A stretch of DNA of 64,000 nucleotides, taken from Hevea brasiliensis. Lineage: Eukaryota; Streptophyta; Magnoliopsida; Malpighiales; Euphorbiaceae. Each line of letters begins with the position of its first letter. Positions within the stretch are counted from its first letter, which is position 1. Positions 37,482 to 49,176 of this stretch are shown here, piece after piece. A program made the position numbers and the translations under genes. The stretch lies in NCBI RefSeq assembly GCF_030052815.1, contig NC_079501.1:83773979-83837978 (forward strand), written 5' to 3'. The notes below the pieces were generated by a model. The model was not told the DNA's origin and ran no database searches. It saw only the letters and a program-made list of their open reading frames with translations.

Positions 37482-39613
37482 TGTAACACCCCTATATTAA
37501 GCAGTTTATACATTCTACTGTTCCGGTGACCGGTGTCTATCCGGACAGTCAGGATGTCTAGACATATGCTTATATCACCTAGAAAAGCCTTGAACAAAAA
37601 TTAATAATAATTACCAGAAGGTAAAATATAAATAAGAAAAACAGAGCATAAAAAGTTAAATGAGTCGAGGGTCACAGCGATGGGTGACCGTACCGGGAAG
37701 TGACTGTAAGGTCAACTGTAATCCTAATTTTGAATGGGAAATTGTGACACTGTAGTCCTAGGAAAAATTGCGAAGCTAGGAAAAATGTGAAAATCACAGA
37801 AAAAGGTAGAGAACCAGATCAAATAATTAGGTCAGGATTCCTTAAGAAATACTGAATTATTGGTAAATCGGATAAGACCGGCGAGGGCCAAATTGGTCAA
37901 TTCACCCCTAGACGTGACTCATGGCCTAATTATCGAATAAGATCTGAGAAATAAAAATTTCGAAATATGGAATTAAATTAAAGAAGTATGGAAAAAGAAA
38001 GGAAAAAAAAGGAAACAAAAATAGATTTATGACATCGTGTGTGTGACATAAGCAATGACCTCATAAATAAATTTCATTTAATTAAATTTTGACTAAGTCA
38101 ATTATGGGCATAAAAACAACAAAATTAAAAAGCAAATTACTCATCTTCTTCACCATTTGGCCGGCTCCACTCTCTCTCCCAACTCTCTTACTAAAAACTT
38201 CCATGGAAGCTTAAATCCAAGCTTCTTAAACCCCAAAATTACCCATAAATTCCCCAAAGTTCTTGATTAAACCTTGTTCTTACAACTTGAAAAGAAGATT
38301 GAAGAAGAAAAACATAGAAAATTGAAGAGAGAAAAGCTACCTAAAGAGGTTAGTAGAAAATCTTCAACTTCTCTCTTTATAATTATGATTAGGTACTTAA
38401 TCTAAGTTAGAAAGTGTTGAAAGTTGAAACAAATTAACAAGGTAAGGAGCCATAGAAAATTTGGTCAGCTATGAGTGGTTAGGGTTTGGTGTGCTTTGAC
38501 CTAATTGAATATGAATTCTAAGGTTAGAGAAGTTATATGTATGTTTAGAGTATTGAAATTGCATGAATTGAAACAATTGCATAATTAGGGTTCATGGCAC
38601 TTAGGGTTTGGGGGAAAATTTTGAGAAAATTGGTAATTAATGTAATGGAACCTAATTGAGGTTTGAAATAATCATTTGGAGTCATTTTGAATGTGTTTGA
38701 ATGGTTGGAATGGGATTGAAAGGGTGAATGTGATGCTGCCTTAATTGAGCAGTTTGACCTTGGTAAGCTCAAATGGCCATAACTAAAAATTGGTAGCACC
38801 AATTCATGTGAGGTCAATTGGAGATGAAAATTCAGACCCAAAGCTACAATTTTAGTGAAGAAACCTTGCCCTAAAACCAAACACAAATTGGTGAAAAGTT
38901 AGATCAAATCCGGATTTAGGCACACTGCCCTGTACAAAACTGACCATATGAACAGTACTTGTTTTAATGGTCATAACTTAGTCTAGAAAGGTCCAAATGA
39001 ACTAAATTTTATACTGGTGGAAAGCTGAGACATAGCACTACAACTTTTATGAAGAACACAAACCCAAATTCTGGCCATAACCCATCCAAAAAGTGAGCTG
39101 CAATCAACACACCAAAACTACCAGAACCAAGAAAGTGCCTAGAATTCTGGGTTTGAACTAATCCAGCTAGCCTTAGGAAAATGGCCATATCTTGGGCTAC
39201 AAAACTCCAAATGGAGTGATTCGAAAAGGGAATTAAAGCTAAGACGATGAAGGATAGTTGGCCAAATTTTCACTGTAGACAGACCAGTGGAATAGTACAA
39301 ACAAGTAACCCAAAACTAAAATTTTGAGATTTAACCCTAGTAGGCTTTAAATTGAATTTGGCAAAATGCCAACAAAAATATGACTCAAGATGTGGTATAT
39401 GGGTGTAATTAGAATTAGCATATCTAATTAGTATGAAAAGTCAATATTTTGACCAAATAGTCAAATAAATAGTAACTACAATTACACTAAGTACAAAGGA
39501 CTCAATTTTATGGGATAAATTAAGTGTACAAAATTTAATTATTGAATTTATTAATTAGAAATAAATTGAATAGATATTGAAACTCTAGTTATGTGTTTTA
39601 GTGGGAAAGGAGC
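37482..39613 (+). mobile_element. R4 5' LTR, first part
   Basis: Starts TGTAACACCCCTATATT and closely matches the R4 3' LTR at 62088 (same order, few differences over about 1.9 kb). It carries GGTCACAGCGATGGGTGACC near 37671 and the donor-like AAAGAG|GTTAGTAG at 38349. It is interrupted at 39613 by R2 and continues at 49803. The left target copy would be AATAG (37477-37481); the right one lies outside the window. Confidence 0.9.
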
Positions 39614-41994
39614 TGTAACACCCCTAAGTTCAATAGTGCGTTCTACTGTTCCGATGACCAGTGTTGTCCGGACAGCTAGAATGCCTAGAACTACACTTCG
39701 ATATGAGTGAGGAGACATTAAATAATGAAATACAAGAAAATAAAATACAAGAAAAATAAAGGAAAAATAATAGTAAAGAAATGCAACTAAGTTAAGCGAG
39801 CCAAGAACCCTAGCGATGGGTGACCGCACCGGGAAGTCACGGCGTGGACCGTTGACTAGCCCTGGACTGCGGGAAACCCTAGAAAATGTTTTTAGGACTT
39901 AAAGAGACATCAATTGAAGTATAAATATTATTAGAAATATCAAAGAAAAATTAAATAATTAGTACAAAGAAAAGTGAGAAATCGAAAAACAGACAAAACC
40001 CGGTGTTACCGAAAAATCGGGAATGCAACCCGAACAGGGGCATTGTGGTCATTTTACACCCCGAGTTGTCTTTTGACCTAAATGTCCATAAAAAATAAAT
40101 AATATTACACTTGGAAAATATAATGAAAAATTAATTTAGGGGTACCTAATGTAAATAGCAAAAATGGGGAGTTAAATGTGGGAAATTGAAACTTTTGAAT
40201 AAATTAACATTATCTTTCCACTTAGTGCTCCACTCACACCTAAAGTGGACCACTTAATCTGCATTTGGACAGCAGATTCATTTCCTTCTACAACCTCAAA
40301 AATTCAGCCGTGAGCCTCCAAGAAGAACTCCATGGCCAAAGTTTCCAAGCTCCATGCATGAACTCCAATCTTCACTTTCATGCCATAAATCCAACAAGTC
40401 CCTTCATGAAAGTTTATCCTCACATCAAGAACAATCCTTGGGCAGCCATTAGGAGAGGAAATAGTGGAGTTGTCAAGGGCAGCAAGGGTCACACATATGA
40501 GGTAAGTTTGTATTTTTGAACATTGTTTTGTTAAACTTTGTATACTTGTTATGGGTGTTTGAATTGTGAAGAAAATTTTCAAGTTTGAGGAGTTATTGAT
40601 ATGTCCATTTTGGACAGCCATGGAGTTATATGTTTAATGAAATGTTTATACATATATTTGATGAGAAATTATATTGATTAGGGTGATTTAATGTCCAAGT
40701 AAATTAATTCCACATGGATATGGTAATTGTGCACTTGGAATGGAAATTGATGAATTGTAGGACACTTTGGCATTGTGGAACAATTCAGCAGCCTTGGGAC
40801 TCTTTGATAAATGTATGAGTTTATGAAGATATTGGCAGAATTATGGCATTGAGGATTGATGGATATGTATATAAATTAGTTGGGTAAAGTGTATGTAAAA
40901 ACTAGAAATGTTTATGTGTATATGTGATTGTATTTGGACTTGTGAATTAGAATTTTATTTGGTGTGTTAAGGATGTTTGTAATCTGCCCAAAATGACTTT
41001 AAGGTAAGGTGGTATATGGTTTTGGTAATGTACCAAAATAGAATTGGTAAGGGAAGTGAACTTAGAGTAAGGTAAATGTGTAATTGATGTATGTTTAAGC
41101 AAGGTAATTAAGGGCAGTATGCATTTTAGCCTATAACTTTAAATGTGTAACTTCAATTGGTATGAGACCAATTGGAGGTGAAACTAGGCACAAAATGTGC
41201 CAACTTTCATTGAGAAAGTATACCAAAATTCTGCTTGCAAGGTGACATAAAAAATGACCAATTCGGATTAGGTACAATTGAGACCTGAAAATTGACCAAT
41301 TGGGCAGCAGTTAGTGTTTAGGCCATAACTCACTCAAAACAGGTCCAATTGACCTGAAATTTTAACCATGAATAGTTAAGACCCATATCTACAAGTCTTA
41401 TGAAGACACCAAAGGCCAGAAATGACCATAAGCAAGTCAAACAGCTTGCACAAGTTCGGGTCCAAAAACTGGCCGATCCAAAGTTGATCAAATTGACCTA
41501 AAATTGACCTAATTTGATGCCATTTGACCAGCAATAGTATAATGACCATAACTTGGTCTACTTAACTCAGAATGACCTAAAATTTTACCCCGCGTTCCAT
41601 AAGACATAGATCTACAAGTTTGTAGTTTTGACCAAAACCCAAAAACCGAGGGAACTAGGTCGTCCTGCTAGGTCAAACTAGTATTCCGGAATCCAGCAAA
41701 ATGCAAGAAAACGCAGTATATATAGAAATGAAATTGGTAACTCGTACCAACCCTAAAATACTATCGAAAAGGACATATTAATAACGTTAAAACCTAGTTT
41801 ACCTAGAACGCATCGAGGGTCGATATATGGGATGATTAAGCAAATAAAGGTATTCAATGAATTAATTATCGAACATTATCGTTAGAGACAATTTAATTTA
41901 GTACTGAAACACTTCAAATTGTGTTTCTCAGTTACTAAAGACTCAGGAAAAGGGAAGGAAACACTGACTCCAGACCAGGAGACAGTCATCAGAG

Positions 41995-42158
41995 GTTTGT
42001 GCACAATAATTAATTCTTTTGAATTTTTCAATTGGAATAAATTATGATTATTTGTATTGTTTTAAATTGTGTTTGTGCACAATAATTAATTCTTTTGAAT
42101 TTTTCAATTGGAATAAATTATGATTATTTGTATTGTTTTAAATTGTGTTTGTGCACAA
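41995..42158. repeat. 76-bp tandem repeat in R2 5' LTR
   Basis: Two full 76-bp units starting GTTTGTGCACAATAATT (41995 and 42071) plus the start of a third at 42147. Confidence 0.95.
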
Positions 42159-42329
42159 CTAGTTTTTAATTGATTTTGTTCTTTATTGTTTTGGCTTTGG
42201 GAATATTATTTGGAAATTATTGTGTTGCCAACTTTGCAAATGGAAGTTTTGAGATAAAATGTGATTTATGGTTTGTATGAAATATTGTGATTTGAAATTG
42301 TTTTGATTCACACTTGGCATGACACTGTT

Positions 42330-42520
42330 ACTATGTTCCTCCTCCATTTATGGGGTGAGTGTGATATATTCCTCCCTCTTTGACTTATCAGTCTGGGGTG
42401 AGTATGATTATGTTCCTCCCTCTTTGACTTGCCAGTCTGAGGTGAGTGTGGATGAGTACTCATTATTCAGCTAGCTTCCTCCCTCATTGATTTCGATTAT
42501 TGGGGTGAGTATGTCTTGTC
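42330..42520. repeat. Degenerate 45-bp-class repeat in R2 5' LTR
   Basis: Four related units of the form TTCCTCCCTCTTTGAC...GGGGTGAGTATG. Equivalent arrays lie at 48677-48860, 50215-50340, 56285-56400 (minus) and 60255-60440. The same place in each LTR suggests a shared regulatory or structural region. Confidence 0.75.
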
Positions 42521-42805
42521 GTGGTGTACAACACGGCATGTACGGAAGGCTTAAATTGTGATATTGATTGGCAACACTGTATTCTTCAATTATTTGATCG
42601 AATTGTGTTATTAATTGGCAAATTGTATTATTCAGTTATGTGATCAAATTGTGTTATTGATTGGCAAAACTGTGTTACTCAGTTATTTGATCAAAATTGT
42701 GTTAGATGAATTTTGTAAATTGTGAAATGGAATTGTGAACCATTTGATTTGTGAACTACCAATAAAAGATTTATATATCGCATTTCAAATTGTTATTGTG
42801 CACCA

Positions 42806-42824
42806 CTGAGTAAATTTTACTCAG
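42806..42824 (+). other. Conserved LTR hairpin (R2 5' LTR)
   Basis: CTGAGTAAATTTTACTCAG: nine complementary pairs around one base. AG at 42849-42850 is 26 nt on; the preceding base is G here, whereas the 3' LTR has CAG. Confidence 0.85.
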
Positions 42825-43454
42825 CGATAGCTTTCATTCTTTGTCGTGAGGTAGACAGATCGATAGAGGCGCACTAGGCTGCTAGTGCATTCAGCGAGAG
42901 ATCATCGGGTATATTGAGTATACCACATTTTGCATTTTGTACTGTAATGTATGTTCACTGTATGTATATTTTGTCCTTGGTTTTGAGCAGTTGTAAATTC
43001 AAATTGTACCTTGAAGTTGTAAAATAATTATGAGTTATTTGGCTTGTAAAAATTGTACTATATTTCTGTATCTCAGTCTTTGAAAAATCACTGTGGATTT
43101 GAGTTGAGAAATATGTTGTATTGAGAAATATGTTAGAGTTGAGATTTGGAAAATATTGAAGTGCTTTTTACAGGTTTTCTGAAGAACTGTTTTATCCAAA
43201 ATACAGATGGCACTCTGCCAAAATTTTTACAGAAATTCCAAATAATTTAAATGTGTTAGTTCTATCACTTCAGTTCAAAAAGGTTTTTAACACCTGTAAA
43301 TAGTTCTCACCACTGTAAAAGAAGTAAGAAAAGTTTTTAAAATCCCTTGTAGTGTATTTAATGGGTTATCGATGAAGCGGAGTTGGTAATTCATTAGGTA
43401 TACTACGGGATCATGTTATGCCTTACTGAGAGGGTAGGGTGTGATATGTTTTAG

Positions 43455-43465
43455 TGGTATCGAGC
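43455..43465 (+). other. R2 primer-binding site
   Basis: TGGTATCGAGC, the initiator-Met PBS with one base missing, 8 nt after the LTR end. Confidence 0.75.
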
Positions 43466-43632
43466 TAGTTTTTAAATTGCTTTCACATGTTACTTGAATA
43501 TTCTTTCTTCATAGTACAACTGCTCAATATCATTGTCTGATACATACAGTACATTACATTATAAATATGCACTAACGGGAGGAAATCTCCTTGTGTTATT
43601 TGTTTAGGAGGTCTAAGATCCTCGTATTGACT

Positions 43633-44820
43633 ATGGAAGAGGGTGATCGTTCAGTCGATCAATCTATAGAGGCTGAGGTGCAAGAGGATGCCCTAGCCCT
43701 ACATAATGTCAGTGGTTCAGCAGTACCGCAGTTCCCTGCTCAGTTCGCTCAGCAGATGGCTGCAATGTTCCAACAAATGGCTGGTAATGTGCCTACTCAA
43801 GTCCCAATATAGACACCAGTGGTACAACCACAGTCTTCCGCTAGACAATATGACAAATTGATGAAATATGGGGCTACAGAGTTCAAGGAGACAGTAGATC
43901 CTCTAGAGGCAGAACAGTGGTTAGAAAGGATGGATAGGGTATTCAAGAAACTGCACTACACAGAGGAGCTCAGATTTGAATACTCAGTATCTTTGCTACA
44001 GGGGGATGCTTATGACTGGTGGAAAACCATTCCCCACAGTTTGGTAGAACCTGTAGTGCTAACCTGGAGTGACTTTCTCAGGGAATTCAGACAAAAATAT
44101 GTCCCTAATGCTTATGTAGATCAGAAACTGCAAGAGTTCCTAAGTCTAAAACAGGGGAGTAGATCGGTGGCTGAATACGAAAGGGAATTTTTCCGCTTGA
44201 GCCATTATGCAGTAAGTCTACTTTCTACCAGTAGGGAGAGATGTAAGAGGTTTGAAACCGGCTTGAAGCCTAGTATCAGATTATAAGTGGTTGGATTCAA
44301 ACATAACAACTTCTCTGAATTTATTTCTCAAGCACTAGAATTAGAAAGAATTGAATCTAAAGTGGCTCCTGAGAAAAAGAAATCAGAGAAGACAGAAAAA
44401 GATGGAAAGTCAGTAGAACAGAGTTCTAGTGGTCTTACTGGAAAGAGCAAAAACTTTGGGGGATACAACAGAGATAGTAAGAAGTCCGGTAGAGATAGAT
44501 CTTTTGGACAGAAACCACCTCGATCCGATCAGCAAACTCAATAGAAACCCAGGAATGCGCTGTCAGATCGACTTTGTGAAACTTGTGGTAAACCACATAG
44601 TGGGGTATGTTATAGAGCCGTAGGAGTATGTTTTAACTGTGGAGAGACTGGTCATTTTGCTAGGGATTGTGTAAATCCATGTCGTTCTGGATCATTTACT
44701 ACACCAAAGGGATCAACCCAAGTTTCTACCCCAAATAGTTCACCATCAGTTTGTAGAGGCAAAGGTAGAGGTAGGGGTAGTACACCTAGAAGTTAGAGTA
44801 CTGTAAATCAGCCAGAATAA
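43633..44820 (+). pseudogene. R2 gag
   Basis: The ATG at 43633 opens MEEGDRSVDQSIE, matching the start of R1 gag. The capsid part follows (RQYDKLMKYGATEFKETVD; DAYDWWKTIPHSL; REFRQKYVPNAYVD; VAEYEREFFRLSHYA), then the linker and a CCHC knuckle CFNCGETGHFARDC at 44629-44670. The whole gene stays in one frame but carries stops: TAG 43810, TAA 44284, TAG 44542, TAG 44794 and TAA 44818. Several fit C-to-T change at CAG codons, as expected in methylated repeats. It would supply particle protein if intact. Translation into protease begins near 44840 but breaks off. Confidence 0.92.
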
Positions 44821-45944
44821 GGTGATGCTTCAACTTGAGTATACGCTATACGGCAGAGAGAAGAGGCTAAGACTTTTGACATTATTGCTGGTACTTTTTC
44901 AATTAGCAACTAAGATATATATATATGTATTGTTTGATCTGGAGTTTGCATACTTTTATGTTAGTGTCAGAACTATATGTTTTGTTGTTATTCCTTTATA
45001 GGGGAATAAATTTTGATGCATTAGTGATTAGTCCTTTAAGATAAGGATTGTGATAATAAGTGAAATTAGTTTTGAAAGAGTTTATTGGCGAAAAGTATTT
45101 TCTAACACACCATAAATTATAAAGCTAATTAGCGAGCCTACTTAATGTAAGGCAAGAGGACGTAAAAGTAAGATGCAGTAATGGAATTTCTCTAGATGAG
45201 GGCAAGGAGGTTACTATTAGAAATTGCTAATGGATATTGTAATCAAAATAAGATTCGAATATCAGTAAATTCGAAAAGGATAAAATATCGAAAAATTTGA
45301 TCTATTGGGATGTATCGTAGTAACTATGCAATGTTATTGATGTTTATACTGTAAGCTGCAGATTACAGTACTGACTTGAGATTATTGTGTAGAGCTACGT
45401 ACTACCCGATAGTACACCTAGATGAGAATAGTTGCCAACGGCATCTGTTTTGGTATAGTTATGCCAGGACAGAATTTAATTGTTAGAAATAAGTTTGAAA
45501 ATCCTACTTAGGGATCTAAAACTTAAAAGTTAGAATATCGAAAGGTTATAGTTCAGTACAAAAGAAAGTAAGTTATAGAATATTGACAGATAAAAAGAGT
45601 TATGGAAGTAAAAATTCGAACAGTTGGTTCAGATATAACAAAGAAATATTACGAATGTGAGGAAGACTATGGACTAGAATGGTCAGAGGACCAATGACTG
45701 ATGAATGATTCTAACATGACCTCAAGAGTCATTCAAGAAGCAACGTGAACCGAAATATTAGACAGCGTAATAGTAAGAGGAGATTGGTGTTATTCCAAAC
45801 AAATTAAACATTGTATTAGATTATTAAAAGTCTTATACAAATTCGAGAGAAAGAAGATTATATGATCATATAGAAAGGAGAAAATAAACTTATGACTATT
45901 GTAAGATGGCTATTGGGAAAAATTTCGTGGACGAAATTTATTTT
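44821..45944 (+). other. R2 pol-less internal spacer
   Basis: The first 140 bp recall the protease start (REEAKTFDIIAGTFSIS, then VLFDLE-like). After that no RT, RNase H or integrase can be read in any frame. The block 45309-45415 is about 90% identical by eye to the minus strand at 51437-51544, and 45550-45790 resembles 57630-57830. Two inverted repeats lie in the first block: 45349-45368 and 45399-45415. Retention in several copies suggests a cis-acting role such as packaging or replication, but this is inference. Confidence 0.7.
45349..45415 (+). other. Pair of short inverted repeats in R2 spacer
   Basis: CTGTAA...TTACAG (45349-45368) and GTACTA...TAGTAC (45399-45415). Both are kept in fragment J (51476-51495 and 51428-51444) with loop changes and one C-to-T change that leaves a G-T pair. 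Confidence 0.6.
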
Positions 45945-45956
45945 AAGGGGGGGAGA
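45945..45956 (+). other. R2 polypurine tract
   Basis: AAGGGGGGGAGA two bases before the 3' LTR (TGTAACACCCC). Confidence 0.9.
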
Positions 45957-48334
45957 ATTGTAACACCCCTAAGTTCGGTAATGCGTTCTACTGTTCCGAT
46001 GACCAGTGTTGTCCGGATAGCTAGAATGCCTAGAACTACACTTCGATATGAGTGAGGAGACATTAAATAATAAAATACAAGAAAAGAAAATACAAGAAAA
46101 ATAAAGAAAAAATAATAGTAAAGAAATGCAACTAAGTTAAGCGAGCCAAGAACCCTAGCGATGGGTGACCGCACCGGGAAGTCATGGCGTGGACCGTTGA
46201 CTAGCCCTGGACTGCGGGGAACCCTAGAAAATATTTTTAGGACTTAAAGAGACATCAATTGAAGTATAAATATTATTAGAAATATCAAAGAAAAATTAAA
46301 TAATTAGTACAAAGAAAAGTGAGAAATCGAAAAACAGACAAAACCCGGTGTTACCGAAAAATCGGGAATGCAACCCGAACAGGGGCATTGTGGTCATTTG
46401 ACACCCCGAGTTGTCTTTTGACCTAAATGTCCATAAAAAATAAATAATATTACACTTGGAAAATATAATGAAAAATTAATTTAGGGGTACCTAATGTAAA
46501 TAGCAAAAATGGGGAGTTAAATGTGGGAAATTGAAACTTTTGAATAAATTAACATTATCTTTCCACTTAGTGCTCCACTCATACCTAAAGTGGACCACTT
46601 AATCTGCATTTGGACAGCAGATTCATTTCCTTCTTCAACCTCAAAAATTCAGCCGTGAGCCTCCAAGAAGAACTCCATGGCCAAAGTTTCCAAGCTCCAT
46701 GCATGAACTCCAATCTTCACTTTCATGCCATAAATCCAACAAGTCCCTTCATGAAAGTTTATCCTCACATCAAGAACAATCCTTGGGCAGCCATTAGGAG
46801 AGGAAATAGTGGAGTTGTCAAGGGCAGCAAGGGTCACACATATGAGGTAAGTTTGTATTTTTGAACATTGCTTTGTTAAACTTTGTATACTTGTTATGGG
46901 TGTTTGAATTGTGAAGAAAATTTTTAAGTTTGAGGAGTTATTGATATGTCCATTTTAGACAGCCATGGAGTTATATGTTTAATGAAATGTTTATACATAT
47001 ATTTGATGAGAAATTATATTGATTAGGGTGATTTAATGTCCAAGTAAATTAATTCCACATGGATATGGTAATTGTGCACTTGGAATGGAAATTGATGAAT
47101 TGTAGGACACTTTGGCATTGTGGAACAATTCGGCAGCCTTGGGACTCTTTGATAAATGTATGAGTTTATGAAGATATTGGCAGAATTATGGCATTGAGGA
47201 TTGATGGATATGTATATAAATTAGTTGGGTAAAGCGTATGTAAAAACTAGAAATGTTTATGTGTATATGTGATTATATTTGGACTTGTGAATTAGAATTT
47301 TATTTGGTGTGTTAAGGATGTTTGTAATCTGCCCAAAATGACTTTAAGGTAAGGTGGTATATGGTTTTGGTAATGTACCAAAATAGAATTGGTAAGGGAA
47401 GTGAACTTAGAGTAAGGTAAATGTGTAATTGATGTATGTTTAAGCAAGGTAATTAAGGGCAGTATGCATTTTAGCCTATAACTTTAAATGTGTAACTTCA
47501 ATTGGTATGAGACCAATTGGAGGTGAAACTAGGCACAAAATGTGCCAACTTTCATTGAGAAAGCATACCAAAATTCTGCTTGCAAGGTGACATAAAAAAT
47601 GACCAATTCGGATTAGGTACAATTGAGACCTGAAAATTGACCAATTGGGCAGCAGTTAGTGTTTAGGCCATAACTCACTCAAAACAGGTCCAATTGACCT
47701 GAAATTTTAACCATGAATAGTTAAGACCCATATCTACAAATCTTATGAAGACACCAAAGCCCAGAAATGACCATAAGCAAGTCAAACAGCTTGCACAATT
47801 TCGGGTCCAAAAACTGGCCGAACCAAAGTTGATCAAATTGACCTAAAATTGACCTAATTTGATGCCATTTGACCAGCAATAGTATAATGACCATAACTTG
47901 GTCTACTTAACTCAGAATGACCTAAAATTTTGCCCCGCGTTCCATAAGACATAGATCTACAAGTTTGTAGTTTTGACCAAAACCCAAAAACCGAGGGAAC
48001 TAGGTCGTCCGGCTAGGTCAAACTAGTATTCCGGAATCCAGCAAAATGCAAGAAAACGCAGTATATATAGAAATGAAATTGGTAACTCGTACCAACCCTA
48101 AAATACTATCGAAAAGGACATATTAATAACGTTAAAACCTAGTTTACCTAGAACGCATCGAGGGTCGATATATGGGATGATTAAGCAAATAAAGGTATTC
48201 AATGAATTAATTATCGAACATTATCGTTAGAGACAATTTAATTTAGTACTGAAACACTTCAAATTGTGTTTCTCAGTTACTAAAGACTCAGGAAAAGGGA
48301 AGGAAACACTGACTCGGACAGAGAGTCATCAGAG

Positions 48335-48498
48335 GTTTGTGCACAATAATTAATTCTTTTGAATTTTTCAATTGGAATAAATTATGATTATTTGTATTGT
48401 TTTAAATTGTGTTTGTGCACAATAATTAATTCTTTTGAATTTTTCAATTGGAATAAATTATGATTATTTGTATTGTTTTAAATTGTGTTTGTGCACAA
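48335..48498. repeat. 76-bp tandem repeat in R2 3' LTR
   Basis: The same two-and-a-bit unit array as at 41995, at the equivalent position. Confidence 0.95.
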
Positions 48499-49157
48499 CT
48501 AGTTTTTAATTGATTTTGTTCTTTATTGTTTTGGCTTTGGGAATATTATTTGGAAATTATTGTGTTGCCAACTTTGCAAATGGAAGTTTTGAGATAAAAT
48601 GTGATTTATGGTTTGTATGAAATATTGTGATTTGAAATTGTTTTGATTCACACTTGGCATGACACTGTTACTATGTTCCTCCTCCATTTATGGGGTGAGT
48701 GTGATATATTCCTCCCTCTTTGACTTATCAGTCTGGGGTGAGTATGATTATGTTCCTCCCTCTTTGACTTGCCAGTATGAGGTGAGTGTGGATGAGTACT
48801 CATTATTCAGCTAGCTTCCTCCCTCATTGATTTCCATTATTGGGGTGAGTATGTCTTGTCGTGGTGTACAACACGGCATGTACGAAAAAATTGTGTCATG
48901 GCTTAAATTGTGATATTGATTGGCAACACTGTATTCTTCAATTATTTGATCGAATTGTGTTATTAATTGGCAAACTGTATTATTCAGTTATGTGATCAAA
49001 TTGTGTTATTGATTGGCAAAACTGTGTTACTCAGTTATTTGATCAAAATTGTGTTAGATGAATTTTGTAAATTGTGAAATGGAATTGTGAACCATTTGAT
49101 TTGTGAACTACCAATAAAAGATTTATATATCGCATTTCAAATTGTTATTGTGCACCA

Positions 49158-49176
49158 CTGAGTAAATTTTACTCAG
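49158..49176 (+). other. Conserved LTR hairpin (R2 3' LTR)
   Basis: CTGAGTAAATTTTACTCAG; TGCTGTCGCAG ends at 49201, 25 nt on, followed by GTAGAC. Confidence 0.85.

Larger units (their letters stand above)
39614..43446 (+). mobile_element. R2 5' LTR
   Basis: 3833 bp starting TGTAACACCCCTAAG. The 3' end reads TGTGATA where the partner has TGTGACA. It contains two full 76-bp repeats at 41995-42146, a donor-like ATGAG|GTAAGT at 40502 and the hairpin at 42806. Confidence 0.94.

Noticed and set aside
38545..38886. Minus-strand open frame also found at 63228-63494
   Set aside because: Both lie at the same place in the two R4 LTRs; the similarity is LTR identity, without domain or start conservation in other families.
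40265..40519. Open frame of 84 codons repeated in both R2 LTRs (also 46610-46864)
   Set aside because: Its duplication follows from LTR identity, it runs across the donor-like GTAAGT and has no domain; related LTRs do not keep the frame.
42780..42850. Possibility that the LTR hairpin is a transcription terminator
   Set aside because: Rho-independent terminators are bacterial; there is no T-run after most of the stems and the host is a plant.
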